NCBI RefSeq assembly: GCF_004328625.1
Contig: NZ_CP032229.1
Coordinates: 1 to 64,000 of the forward strand
Length of the DNA stretch: 64,000 nt
Direction of reading: 5' to 3'
Source of the DNA: Streptomyces seoulensis
GTDB taxonomy: Bacteria > Actinomycetota > Actinomycetes > Streptomycetales > Streptomycetaceae
Shown: positions 41,821-51,483 of the stretch, in pieces
Layout: the number at the start of each line of letters is the position of its first letter
Numbering within the stretch: position 1 is the stretch's first letter
The notes under the pieces: model-generated
The model's database searches: none
What the model was told of the DNA's origin: nothing
What the model saw: the letters and a program-made list of their open reading frames with translations, nothing else
Translations under genes and position numbers: made by a program

Positions 41821-42798
41821 TCAGTGGGCGTGGTGCGCGGCGGTGTGGTGCCCGGTGTGGCCCGGTACGGTGCCGTCGGGTTTCGCCACCAGGAACAGGC
41901 CGGCCATCCCCATGTCGGAGTGGCTCTGGACATGGCAGTGGTACATCCAGGCGCCCGCGCCGACGTGTTCGCCCGCGATCACCTGGAAGCCGAAGGAGTC
42001 GGCGGGCCCGGTGATCTTGTTGTCCACGATCCGGCTGGGGTCGTCGGGGCCGGTCAGCAGCCCGGTGCGGTTGTCGGCCCAGCGGTGACCGTGCATGTGG
42101 AAGGTGTGGTAGTACTCGCCGTGCGTGATCATGACGATCTCGACGCGGTCCCCCACCGTGGCCTCGAAGTTGGGGGTCTCCCCCGCCGTCCTGTTGTTGA
42201 TCGTCATGTCGTTGAAGACGATCGTGAACTGCTTGTCCGGCAGGAGATCGCCCTTCCGGCGCACGACGACCGGGCCGTACAGGCCCTTGCGGATGCCGCC
42301 GGTGCCGTGGTCGGTGCCCACGACGTGGTCGTGGTAGTGCCAGTAACCGGCGCTGCCCGCCTGCCAGGTGCCGTCCTTGCGGCGGCCGGGGGCGTGGGTG
42401 CGCCAGGTGTACGTGCGGGTGCCGCCCGGCTCGACATGGCTGCCCGTCATCCGGGTGCCGTCGTTGGCGATGTCGTAGTCGACGCCGTGGACGTGGAGGC
42501 TGGCGTCGGCGTCGGTGAGGTTCTCGAACTCGATGTGCAGGGTGTCGCCCTCGACCAGCTCGATCAGCGGGCCCGGCACGGTGGCCTTCCCCTTCTCCAG
42601 GCCGTAGCCGAGCTGTCCGCCGGGCAGTTTCTCGGCGTACAGCTTGAGGTGGCGCACCTGGCCGCCGGCCGGGGCGGTGGGCGGGGAGGGGTCCGCCGCC
42701 GAGGGGGCGGAGGCCAGCGACAACGTTGCCGTACCGGTGGCGGCGACCACACCGCCGGCCAGCAGCCGTCGCCCGAAAGTCCTTCTGTCCAGAGCCAT
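41821..42798 (-). CDS. Two-domain small laccase (SLAC/EpoA-type multicopper oxidase)
   Basis: The 325-residue protein has a Tat signal ([19 protein letters not shown]) and two cupredoxin domains with all copper ligands: [30 protein letters not shown] and [14 protein letters not shown]. This is the trimeric small laccase of streptomycetes, which oxidises phenols with O2 outside the cell and has been linked to morphological development. The gene is divergent from the ThuA/sugar dehydrogenase gene, sharing about 200 bp of promoter DNA. The His-rich end ([12 protein letters not shown]) may also bind copper. Confidence 0.92.
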   Translation of the reverse strand: MALDRRTFGRRLLAGGVVAATGTATLSLASAPSAADPSPPTAPAGGQVRHLKLYAEKLPGGQLGYGLEKGKATVPGPLIELVEGDTLHIEFENLTDADASLHVHGVDYDIANDGTRMTGSHVEPGGTRTYTWRTHAPGRRKDGTWQAGSAGYWHYHDHVVGTDHGTGGIRKGLYGPVVVRRKGDLLPDKQFTIVFNDMTINNRTAGETPNFEATVGDRVEIVMITHGEYYHTFHMHGHRWADNRTGLLTGPDDPSRIVDNKITGPADSFGFQVIAGEHVGAGAWMYHCHVQSHSDMGMAGLFLVAKPDGTVPGHTGHHTAAHHAH

Positions 42799-43000
42799 TC
42801 CGGTCTCTCCAGTCCTGTGCGGAGTGCTGTGAGGAGACGGGCGGGGGCGGGCCCCCGGGGACGGCCACGGTAGAGGCGCGCCAGTCGTTTATCCACACCC
42901 AGGACAAAGTTGGAGAGATTCCGTCCATAGCTATTGGCGGACCGGCGAAAGGCGTCTAGCTTCTGGCGCTGTTGCTGAGACCACGGAGGGTGGGTGACCC

Positions 43001-45478
43001 ATGCAGAGCGCACCACATCACCGGTCGAGATCCCGGCGGGCAGCGGCGGCGGCCCTGGCGGCCGGAGCCCTGGCGGCATCCCTGCTGAGCGGCGGAGGCG
43101 CCGCCACGGCCAGTCCGTTCCCGGAGCCGAGGGCGTCGGCGCTACCGTCGCCGCCGGGCGGCAGACACGTCAAAGTGCTCGTCTTCCACGCCTCGGCCAC
43201 CGAGGAGTCACCGACCGTCGACGCCGGAATCGAGGCCGTCGAGTCCATCGGTCTGACCGGGCCCCAGGATCAGCGCTTCAAGACCGTGGCGACGGACGAC
43301 GCCTCGGTCTTCACCGACGACAAGCGGCTGGGCACCTTCAACGCCGTGGTCTTCCTGACCGGCGGCGGGGACGTCCTCGACCCCGAGCAGGAGGCGGGGC
43401 TCGAGGCGTATCTCAAGGCCGGCGGCGGCTTCCTCGGCATCCATGACGCGGCCCGGACGGAGCCGTACTCCGACTGGTTCACCGGGCTGATCGGCGCCCG
43501 GCCCGCGAAGACGAGTCCCACCACCGTGCAGCGTGCCACCGTGGAGATCCCGGACCGGGGCCACCCGGCCACGAAGAGCCTGCCGCTGGAGTGGAAGCGG
43601 CCCGACAAGTGGTTCAACTGGGCGAGCAACCCGACCGGCACGGTGCACACCGTGGCCAAGGTCCGGGAGAGCAGCTACCGGCCGGGCGCCGGCGCCAACG
43701 GGGTGGACCACCCGGTGTCCTGGTGCCGGGACTACTCCGGCGGCCGGTCCTTCTACACCGGCATGGGCGGCACGGTGGAGTCGTTCGCGGAGACCGACTT
43801 CCGCGACCATCTGCGGGGCGCGCTGCAGTGGACCACCCGGCTCTCGCGCGCCGACTGCAAGGCGACCATCGACGCCAACTACTCGGCGGTGCGCGTCACT
43901 CGGCCCAACCACCCCGGTCAGCAGGACCAGATCGGCGAGCCGCACGGCCTGGTCGTGGCGCCCGACGGACGGGTGCTGTACATCGGCCGGGGCGGCGGCA
44001 CCAACGAGGCTCCGGTCGTCACCGACTGGAACGACCCCGACATCGGCAAGGGCCTCGGCCAGATCCACGTCTACGACCCCGCCACGAAGAAGGTCACGCT
44101 CGCGGGTGCCCTCACCGTCTTCGGCAACAAGGGCGGCGGCGACGAACTGGTCAAGGTCGAGGAGGGGTTGCTCGGTATCGAGCTGGACCCGGCCTTCGAG
44201 TCCAACGGCTGGGTGTATCTGCACTACACCCCGCACTCCGGGCTCGACCGCGACAAGCAGGTGGCCGAACGCCGTGTCTCCCGCTTCATGTTGGACCGCG
44301 CCACCAACAAGCTCGACCTCACCTCGGAGAAGGTGCTCCTCAAGTGGCCCGTACAGGTGCACAGTTGCTGTCACGCGGGCGGTGGGATGGCCTGGGACTC
44401 CAAGGGCAACCTCTACATCGCGACCGGTGACAACAACTCCTCGGGTTTCAGCGACGGTTACTCCGGCAACAACCCGCAGCCCAGCTACAAGGGCCTCTCC
44501 TTCGCCGACGCCCGCCGCACCGCCGGCAACACCCACAACCTCAACGGCAAGATCCTGCGCATCCACCCGGAGCCGGACGGCACGTACACCCTGCCCGAGG
44601 GCAACCTCTTCACCGGCAAGGAGCAGGACGAGGGCGGCGGCAAGACGCGTGGCGAGATCTATGTGATGGGCGTACGGAACCCGGCGCGGATCTCCGTCGA
44701 CAAGAAGACCGACATCCTCTACGCGGGCTGGGTCGGCCCGGACGCGGGCGCGCCGAGCACCACCTGGGGGCCGGCGAAGTACGACACGTTCGCCGCGATC
44801 ACCAAGGCGGGCAACCACGGCTGGCCGTTCTGCATGGGCAACAAGCAGCCCTACCGCGACCGCAACCTGCCGGACCCGACCAAGCCGCTGGGCTGGTACG
44901 ACTGCGACGCCCCGAAGAACGAGTCGCCGAACAACGACGGCCTGGTGAACCTGCCGCCCGTCACCGGCAACACCATCTGGTACTCCCCGCAGGGCGGCGC
45001 CCCGGACTTCCCGCGCAACGCGGCCGGTGTGCCCAGCTACAAGAACGAGGAGGCCACCTACCTGCTGCCGTGGCTGAAGGGCGGCGGACAGGCCACCATG
45101 GACGGCCCGGTCTACCGCTACGACGCGGCGAAGGCGGGTGCCGGAGCGTGGCCGGAGTACTGGGACGGCAAGTGGTTCGTCGGTGACTTCTACGACGCCG
45201 ACAACCCGCGCCACGCGGTGCTCACCGACCCCAAGACGGTCGGCAAGGGCGGCCTGCCGGTCACGGCGGAGTCGCTGAAGAAGATCATCCCGGTCGGGCA
45301 GGGCGGTATCCGCAACCTGATGGACTGGAAGTTCGCGCCGGACGGCTCGCTCTACGTCCTCGACTACGGCCGCGGCTTCTTCACCTCCGACTCCCAGTCC
45401 GCGCTGTGGCGCGTGACGTACACCGGCGGCGCGGCCACGCCCGCCGCGAAGGATCTGGCCAGGAAGGCGGCACAGTGA
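43001..45478 (+). CDS. Secreted ThuA and PQQ-type sugar dehydrogenase fusion
   Basis: The 825-residue protein has a signal peptide (RRAAAAALAAGALAASLLSG), a ThuA domain (about 55-285; VKVLVFHASATEESPTVD, GGFLGIHDAARTEPYSDW, WCRDYSGGRSFYTGMGGT) and a glucose/sorbosone dehydrogenase propeller (about 300-800; GLLGIELDPAFESNGWVYLH, CCHAGGGMAWDSKGNLYIAT, GVRNPARISVDK, GNHGWPFCMG). Both modules occur as well in the 30.6-34.4 kb proteins, but in another order. It should oxidise glycosides in the cell wall. The stop overlaps the next start as GTGA. Confidence 0.88.
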   Translation: MQSAPHHRSRSRRAAAAALAAGALAASLLSGGGAATASPFPEPRASALPSPPGGRHVKVLVFHASATEESPTVDAGIEAVESIGLTGPQDQRFKTVATDDASVFTDDKRLGTFNAVVFLTGGGDVLDPEQEAGLEAYLKAGGGFLGIHDAARTEPYSDWFTGLIGARPAKTSPTTVQRATVEIPDRGHPATKSLPLEWKRPDKWFNWASNPTGTVHTVAKVRESSYRPGAGANGVDHPVSWCRDYSGGRSFYTGMGGTVESFAETDFRDHLRGALQWTTRLSRADCKATIDANYSAVRVTRPNHPGQQDQIGEPHGLVVAPDGRVLYIGRGGGTNEAPVVTDWNDPDIGKGLGQIHVYDPATKKVTLAGALTVFGNKGGGDELVKVEEGLLGIELDPAFESNGWVYLHYTPHSGLDRDKQVAERRVSRFMLDRATNKLDLTSEKVLLKWPVQVHSCCHAGGGMAWDSKGNLYIATGDNNSSGFSDGYSGNNPQPSYKGLSFADARRTAGNTHNLNGKILRIHPEPDGTYTLPEGNLFTGKEQDEGGGKTRGEIYVMGVRNPARISVDKKTDILYAGWVGPDAGAPSTTWGPAKYDTFAAITKAGNHGWPFCMGNKQPYRDRNLPDPTKPLGWYDCDAPKNESPNNDGLVNLPPVTGNTIWYSPQGGAPDFPRNAAGVPSYKNEEATYLLPWLKGGGQATMDGPVYRYDAAKAGAGAWPEYWDGKWFVGDFYDADNPRHAVLTDPKTVGKGGLPVTAESLKKIIPVGQGGIRNLMDWKFAPDGSLYVLDYGRGFFTSDSQSALWRVTYTGGAATPAAKDLARKAAQ

Positions 45479-47673
45479 GACATCGACCTCTCCGCCTGTA
45501 CACCGCGCTGCTGGGCGCGCTGCTGCTGATGCTGGGGCTCACCTCGACGGCCGCGTACGGACGGGACGGCGACCGCGCGGCGGCGGCCCAGACGCTGACG
45601 TGGACGGCGAGTTCCCGCACCGACCAGTACGCGAGCTTCCCCAAGACGGCGGTGGCCGGCGCGGCGACCCTCGTCTTCGAGAACAGCACCGCGACCGGCA
45701 ACGACATCGGTATGCCGCACACGCTGACCTTCGACGTGTCGGACCCCGAGTACAACCACGACGTACCGGTGAACATCCTGGCCAACCCCGGTGACGACAG
45801 CGGCGGCAAGCACACCGTCGAGGTCACCCTGACGCCCGGCCGCTACCGCTACTTCTGCAGCATCCCCGGCCACAGCCAGATGCAGGGCATCCTTACGGTG
45901 ACCGAGCCCGGCGGCGAGGACACCACCGCGCCGACGGCCTCGGCGAAGGTCGAGGGCCAGCAGAACGCCGACGGCGCCTACGTCGGCTCGGCCAAGGTCA
46001 CGGTGTCGGCCTCGGACGACGCCTCCGGGGTGAAGTCGGTCGAGTACGCGGCCGGCGCGGACGGTCCCTGGCAGGCGTACACCGCGCCGGTGGTCGTCGA
46101 CCGGGTCGGCTCGCACACCCTGCGCTACCGCGCCACCGACCAGGCGGGCAACGTGGCCGCCGAGAAGTCCGTGACCTTCAGCGTGGTCGCCCCGCCGACG
46201 GACGACACCACCGCGCCGGAGACATCCGCGACGGTGAGCGGCGAGAAGGACGCCGACGGCAACTACCTGACGATGGCCACGGTGACCGTGACCGCCTCGG
46301 ACACCGGGTCGGGCGTCAACACCATCGAGTACGCGCTCGGGGCGGACGGCGCCTGGCAGGCGTACACCGCGCCGGTGATGGTGCACGCGGTCGGCTCGCA
46401 CACCGTGCGCTACCGGGCGACCGACAAGGCGGGGAACGCGGCGGCCGAGAAGTCCGTGGCCTTCGAGGTCGTGGCACCGCCCGCCGAGGACACGACCGCG
46501 CCGGAGACCTCGGCGACCCTCAGTGGCACCCGGAACTCGAACGGGGCCTACGTCACCAGCGCCAAGGTCACCGTCAACGCCTCGGACTCCGCGTCCGGGG
46601 TGGCCCGGGTCGAGTACTCCCTCGACGGGGGCCCGTATCTGGCGTACTCGGCGCCCGTGGTCGTGGACCGGCTCGGCTTCCACACGGTGGCGTACCGGGC
46701 GACGGACAAGGCGGGGAACACCTCCGCCGCCAAGAGCGTCACCTTCACCGTCGCGCAGGGCGGTGGCGTGCCGGCGCCGAACTGTCCCGAGTACGACGAG
46801 CGGCTGACCGTCATCGTCGGCACCGTCGACACCGGTGTGCCGAACCGGCTGACCCGCGGCCGGTGCACGATCAACGAGCTGATCGAGGACGAGAAGGACT
46901 GGTCGTCGCAGGCGCTGTTCCTCAAGCACGTCGACGGTGTGCTCGACCGGCTCCTGGCGGACGGCGTCATCGACCAGCGCGAGTTCAAGAAGATCACCAA
47001 GGCGGCCAAGCAGTCGAAGATCGGCAAGCCCGGCCAGACGCAGGGCTACCGTGACCTGTTCGACGGCACCCAGGCGTCCCTGGCGAAGTGGGAGCAGGTC
47101 GGCGGCGGCCAGTTCGCCCTGACCGGCGACGGCGCGATCACCAGCAGTACGACCGTGCCGGGCATGGGCATGCTGTGGTTCCCGGAGCGCAAGTACGGCG
47201 ACTTCTCGCTCAAGCTCCGCTTCCGCGACGACGCTCCGGGTACGGGCAACGCCAACGGCGGGGTCTTCGTCCGGTTCCCCAACGTCCACAACCACCCCGA
47301 GGAGTCCCGGCCCGAGTGGGTCGCCATCAACTACGGGCACGAGATCCAGATCCTCGACAGCCCGACCGGCGACATGTACAAGACGGGCTCGGTCTACGGC
47401 TTCGACCGGGTGGGCCTGGGCGGCGCGGGCGTCACCCCCAAGGGCACCTGGAACGACTACGAGATCCGCGCGGAGGGACAGCACTTCACGATCCTGCGCG
47501 ACGGCGTCGTCATCAACGAGTTCGACAACGTCGGCGGCCAGGTCTTCACCCCGCCCCGCGAGGGTGACCCCGGCACCGACGGCCGGCGCTATGCGACCGG
47601 GTACATCGGGCTCCAGGTGCACAGCACGTCGGACGTGATCTCGTACCGCGACGTCCGGATCAAGGAGTTGTAG
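45475..47673 (+). CDS. Secreted cupredoxin, OmpL47-repeat and DUF1080 protein
   Basis: A GTG overlapping the previous stop starts a 732-residue protein with a signal peptide (residues 5-25). A type I copper domain follows (about 38-150; ligands His in IGMPHTLTF and Cys, His, Met in YFCSIPGHSQM). Then come three Ig-like OmpL47 repeats (about 155-440; APETSATVSG, GSHTLRYRATDQAGN), a helical linker and a DUF1080 domain (about 525-732; YRDLFDGTQASLAKW, NGGVFVRFP, YGHEIQILDSPTGDMYKTGS). The blue copper module could take electrons from the sugar dehydrogenase encoded before it, while DUF1080 handles the keto-glycoside. That coupling is my inference. Confidence 0.87.
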   Translation: MRHRPLRLYTALLGALLLMLGLTSTAAYGRDGDRAAAAQTLTWTASSRTDQYASFPKTAVAGAATLVFENSTATGNDIGMPHTLTFDVSDPEYNHDVPVNILANPGDDSGGKHTVEVTLTPGRYRYFCSIPGHSQMQGILTVTEPGGEDTTAPTASAKVEGQQNADGAYVGSAKVTVSASDDASGVKSVEYAAGADGPWQAYTAPVVVDRVGSHTLRYRATDQAGNVAAEKSVTFSVVAPPTDDTTAPETSATVSGEKDADGNYLTMATVTVTASDTGSGVNTIEYALGADGAWQAYTAPVMVHAVGSHTVRYRATDKAGNAAAEKSVAFEVVAPPAEDTTAPETSATLSGTRNSNGAYVTSAKVTVNASDSASGVARVEYSLDGGPYLAYSAPVVVDRLGFHTVAYRATDKAGNTSAAKSVTFTVAQGGGVPAPNCPEYDERLTVIVGTVDTGVPNRLTRGRCTINELIEDEKDWSSQALFLKHVDGVLDRLLADGVIDQREFKKITKAAKQSKIGKPGQTQGYRDLFDGTQASLAKWEQVGGGQFALTGDGAITSSTTVPGMGMLWFPERKYGDFSLKLRFRDDAPGTGNANGGVFVRFPNVHNHPEESRPEWVAINYGHEIQILDSPTGDMYKTGSVYGFDRVGLGGAGVTPKGTWNDYEIRAEGQHFTILRDGVVINEFDNVGGQVFTPPREGDPGTDGRRYATGYIGLQVHSTSDVISYRDVRIKEL

Positions 47674-47935
47674 GCGACGGGATCGTGGGGCCCTCATCGC
47701 CTCGGCGGTGGGGGCCCTTCTCCTGCCTCTCTGAACATCCGGCAACTCCCGTGCTACGTAAAGGCATTGTGGGTCATGGACTGTTCAAGCCGTTCCCGCG
47801 CGTTGGCCACATGTTCATCGCGCTCCCCTGACGCGTCCCGCCATGATGAGCGGAGAGTGATCGGCGGCCCGGCTTCCCGGCCGGGTCGGACCGACACTCC
47901 GCCGGAGCGCGCACCGCGCTCAAGAAGGGACGACC

Positions 47936-49363
47936 ATGGCCGAGTTGACCCGCCGTAGAGTCCTGGGGTCGGCCGCGGGCGCGCTGAGTGGCGCCGCGGC
48001 TTTGTCCCTGCTGCCGCCGAGCGTCCAGAAGGCCGTCGCCGCCGGGCCGCCCAGGGGCGGTTCGCTGCGCGACATCGAGCATGTGGTCCTGCTGATGCAG
48101 GAGAACCGGTCGTTCGACCACTACTTCGGCACCCTCTCCGGGGTCCGGGGCTTCGCCGACCCGCGCGCCCTCCAACTGGACACCGGACGCAGCGTGTTCT
48201 ACCAGCCCGACGCGGTGAACCCCAGGGGCTATCTGCTGCCCTTCCACCTCGACACCCACTCCTCCAGCGCCCAGGCCATCCCGTCCACCAGCCATGCCTG
48301 GTCCGTGCAGCACCAGGCGTGGAACAACGGCCGGATGGACCAGTGGCTGCCCGCCCACCGCGCGGCCGACGGTGTCAACGGCCCCTATGTGATGGGCTAT
48401 TACACACGCGAGGACATCCCGTTCCAGTTCGCGCTCGCGGAGACGTTCACCATCTGCGACAACTACTTCTGCTCGGTGTTCGGGCCGACCTGGCCCAACC
48501 GGCTGATGTGGATGACCGGTTCGATCGACCCGGGCGGAGCCAAGGGCGGCCCGGTCATCAAGAACTCGGCCCCCAAGCCGTACGGGTGGACCACCTACGC
48601 CGAACGGCTCCAGGCGGCCGGGGTGAGCTGGAAGGTGTACCAGCAGGACGACGACTACGGCTGCAACATGCTGGAGCAGTTCGCCGCGTTCAAGAACGCC
48701 GTCCCCGGCTCCGAGCTGTACGAGCGCGGGGTCCGGCCGCAGCCCGAGGGCACCTTCGAGGACGACGCCCGCAACGACCGTCTGCCGGCGGTGTCCTGGA
48801 TCATGCCGACCAGCCACCAGTCGGAGCACCCGGACTATCTCCCGGCGGCCGGCGCGGACTTCGTGGCCTCGAAGATCGAGGCGATCGCGTCCAACCCGAA
48901 GGTGTGGCGCAAGACCGCGTTCATCCTCAACTACGACGAGAACGACGGCCTGTTCGACCACGTCCCGCCGCCGGTACCGCCCGCCGGGACGCCGGACGAG
49001 TTCATCCAGGGGCTGCCCATCGGCGGTGGCTTCCGGGTGCCGGCCATCGTGATCTCGCCATGGACGGTGGGCGGCTGGGTCGCCACGGAAGCCTTCGACC
49101 ACACCTCGGCGCTGCGGTTCCTGGAGCACTTCACCGGGGTCGACGAGCCCAACATCAGCGACTGGCGCCGCTCCACCTTCGGCGACCTCACCAGCGCCTT
49201 CCGCTTCCGCTCCGCCCGCCCCCGCCCGCCCCGCCTGCCCGATGACACGGCGGAGCAGCTCGAGAAGGCGAAGGAGGAGGTGGCCACGCTCCCGAAGCCG
49301 ACCCTGCCGGGCGCGGACCAGACCTTCCCCCACCAGGAACACGGCCGCCGACCGCACGTGTGA
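47936..49363 (+). CDS. Tat-secreted phospholipase C/phosphoesterase (AcpA/PLC family)
   Basis: The 475-residue protein has a Tat signal (TRRRVLGSAAGALSGAAALS) and the family hallmark MQENRSFDHYFGTLSGVRGF (about 59-78), then NRLMWMTGS, SWIMPTSHQSEHPD and LNYDENDGLFDHVPPP with the metal-binding Asp, Glu and His. It hydrolyses phosphodiesters of lipids such as phosphatidylcholine or related compounds outside the cell, and such enzymes often serve phosphate recovery. It is a single gene. No PHO box was identified. Confidence 0.9.
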   Translation: MAELTRRRVLGSAAGALSGAAALSLLPPSVQKAVAAGPPRGGSLRDIEHVVLLMQENRSFDHYFGTLSGVRGFADPRALQLDTGRSVFYQPDAVNPRGYLLPFHLDTHSSSAQAIPSTSHAWSVQHQAWNNGRMDQWLPAHRAADGVNGPYVMGYYTREDIPFQFALAETFTICDNYFCSVFGPTWPNRLMWMTGSIDPGGAKGGPVIKNSAPKPYGWTTYAERLQAAGVSWKVYQQDDDYGCNMLEQFAAFKNAVPGSELYERGVRPQPEGTFEDDARNDRLPAVSWIMPTSHQSEHPDYLPAAGADFVASKIEAIASNPKVWRKTAFILNYDENDGLFDHVPPPVPPAGTPDEFIQGLPIGGGFRVPAIVISPWTVGGWVATEAFDHTSALRFLEHFTGVDEPNISDWRRSTFGDLTSAFRFRSARPRPPRLPDDTAEQLEKAKEEVATLPKPTLPGADQTFPHQEHGRRPHV

Positions 49364-49400
49364 CCCGTCCGGGCCGGTGCCGTCCCTGGCACCGGCTCCC

Positions 49401-50129
49401 TCAGTACACCGGGTCGCCCGGGGCCACGCGGTGCGTCTCCAGCTCGCCGTCCGCCAGCAGTTCCTCGATGAGCGCCTGGCTGCCGCCCACACAGGTGCTG
49501 ACCAGATCCACGTCCCCGCCCACACACCAGGCCCGGTCCTGCGGCCACCACAGATCGGGCAACTCGGCGAACTCGTCCCACGCCACCGGCGACACGGCAT
49601 CGGAGAGGGCTCCCGCAAGCAGCACCTCCCCCCGGTGCGGTGTCTCGAAGGTGGGAAAGCGCGAGAAGTCCCACCGCCCGTACCCCTCCCACAGCCCGAA
49701 CCAGCACTGCTCGGCGGTGCGGGTGTGCCGGGCGAGTACGGGGATCAGCGCCTCGGCAACGGCGGCCGGTGTCGGCCCCTCCACAGGATGCTCGTCCCAG
49801 ACACCGGGCAGCCCGTACTCGGAGACGTTCGGGTAGTCCCGCTCCGCCCCGATCACCTCATGCCAACCGGCGTTCACCCCGAGGGGCCGCCCCTGAGCCT
49901 CGGCCACGTCCCGCCACCGCACCGCCCGCCCCTCCAGCGACGCCGGATGCAGAACCCTGACATAGGCATCGAAACCCGGCACCACCACCCCGGCCACCGT
50001 GCAAGAGTGCTCACCCCCGAGGAAACGTTCACCGATCCAGCGAGCGGGCCCCAGATCACCGTCCTCCACCCGCAGGCGTCCGTACAGGTCGGGGGCGGGG
50101 TCCCGGTGCACCGAGGGATAGTCGTCCAT
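49401..50129 (-). CDS. Conserved-type protein of unknown function
   Basis: The 242-residue cytosolic protein has no motif that I can assign. Visible features are WIGERFLGGEHSCTVAG, DAYVRVLHPAS, CWFGLWEGYGRWDF and LWWPQDRAWCVGGDVDLVST, a run of aromatic-rich segments seen in a family of uncharacterised actinomycete proteins. There is no signal peptide or membrane segment. It is transcribed in the same direction as the MFS gene 27 bases upstream only by position from the right, so co-transcription is possible. Confidence 0.75.
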   Translation of the reverse strand: MDDYPSVHRDPAPDLYGRLRVEDGDLGPARWIGERFLGGEHSCTVAGVVVPGFDAYVRVLHPASLEGRAVRWRDVAEAQGRPLGVNAGWHEVIGAERDYPNVSEYGLPGVWDEHPVEGPTPAAVAEALIPVLARHTRTAEQCWFGLWEGYGRWDFSRFPTFETPHRGEVLLAGALSDAVSPVAWDEFAELPDLWWPQDRAWCVGGDVDLVSTCVGGSQALIEELLADGELETHRVAPGDPVY

Positions 50130-50156
50130 CCACGGGAGTCTGCCTCACCGGGGCGC

Positions 50157-51410
50157 TCAGTGCTCGATCGCCAGCGACAGCGGGGCCGCTGCCGCGCACG
50201 CCGCCGCGAGGGCGAGCCACACCGGATCGTACGTCCCGAACGCGTCGCGGGCCGTACCGGCGAGGAACGCGGCCAGTGCTGCGCCGAGTTGGTGGGCGGC
50301 GTTCGTCCACCCGAAGACGATGGCACTGTCCTCGCCCCAGTGCACACGGCACAGGGCGACGGCCGGAGGGACTGTGGCCAGGTCGAGCAGGCCGAACAGG
50401 ACCACGAAGGCCAGCATCGGCGCCCGCACGGTCGCTGTCATGATCAGGGGGAGGGCGAGCAGCAGCGTTCCGCGCAGCGTGAAGAAGACGGCGAGGAGCC
50501 TGCGGGCGTCCAGGCGGTCGGTGAGCCGGCCGGCGGCGACCGTCCCGGCCACGTTGAAGACGCCGATGCCCGCCAGCAGCGTGGACGCCGTGGTCACCGG
50601 CATGCCGTGATCGTGGGCGGCCGGGGTGAAGTGGCTCCACATGATGCCGTTCGTGGACGCCCCGCAGACGGCGAACGCACCTGCCAGCAGCCAGAACGGC
50701 GGTGTCCGCCCGGCCTGCCTCACTACCGCCAGGGTGCGCCGTGCCGCACCGGGCACCGGCGCGGGCGTGGAGACGAACACCGCACCGCCGTAGGGGCGTT
50801 GTCCGACTTGGGCAGGGTGGTCGCGCAGTACGAGCACCACCAGCGGGATCACCGCGAGCGCGGCGAGGGCGACGGTGACCAGTGCGGGGCGCCAGTGGTG
50901 GTGGTCGATGATCCAGGACAGCGCGGGCAGGAACACCATCTGGCCCAGTACGCTCGCCGAGGACAGCACACCGGTGACCAGGCCCTTGTGCCGGTCGAAC
51001 CAGCGGTCGGTCACCGCCGCGCCGAGCGTCGTCGACAGCGCTCCGGTGCCCGCGCCGGCCAGGAGCCCCCAGAGCAGGGTGAACTGCCAGGCGGCCGTCA
51101 TCGTGGTCGTCAGCCCCGCCCCCGCCGCCACCGTGAGCAGGGCGGTCGTCACCACGCGTCGCACGCCGAACCGGTCCAGCAGCGCTGCCGCGTAGGGGGC
51201 GGTGAGGCCGTAGAGGACCATGTTCACCGACACCGCCAGCCCGATGGTCCCGCGCGACCAGCCGAAGTCCTGGCGCAACGGCCCCTGGAGGATGCCGGGC
51301 AGCGTGGAGCACGCGCCCGCGACGACGATCGCGGTGCCGGTGACGGCCACGACCCACCAGGCTCGGTGACCTGCAACGGGTTGCGGGGGAAGCTTTGTTG
51401 CCTGGCTCAT
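50157..51410 (-). CDS. MFS transporter
   Basis: The 417-residue membrane protein has about twelve hydrophobic segments and loop signatures LDRFGVRRVVT and GRLTDRLDARRLLAV. It resembles the CynX/oxalate-formate-type MFS proteins in its start (WWVVAVTGTAIVVAGACSTL and FGWSRGTIGLAVS). The substrate is unknown. I used MSQ at 51410; MTM two codons upstream is equally likely and no clear ribosome binding site decides. It is divergent from the GlxA-type regulator, which probably controls it. Confidence 0.85.
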   Translation of the reverse strand: MSQATKLPPQPVAGHRAWWVVAVTGTAIVVAGACSTLPGILQGPLRQDFGWSRGTIGLAVSVNMVLYGLTAPYAAALLDRFGVRRVVTTALLTVAAGAGLTTTMTAAWQFTLLWGLLAGAGTGALSTTLGAAVTDRWFDRHKGLVTGVLSSASVLGQMVFLPALSWIIDHHHWRPALVTVALAALAVIPLVVLVLRDHPAQVGQRPYGGAVFVSTPAPVPGAARRTLAVVRQAGRTPPFWLLAGAFAVCGASTNGIMWSHFTPAAHDHGMPVTTASTLLAGIGVFNVAGTVAAGRLTDRLDARRLLAVFFTLRGTLLLALPLIMTATVRAPMLAFVVLFGLLDLATVPPAVALCRVHWGEDSAIVFGWTNAAHQLGAALAAFLAGTARDAFGTYDPVWLALAAACAAAAPLSLAIEH

Positions 51411-51483
51411 GGTCATCCATGCTTCGCCGCATCCGACCGCCCTCACCACTGACCGTCTGGACAACGAGTGAAAGAATCCGGTC

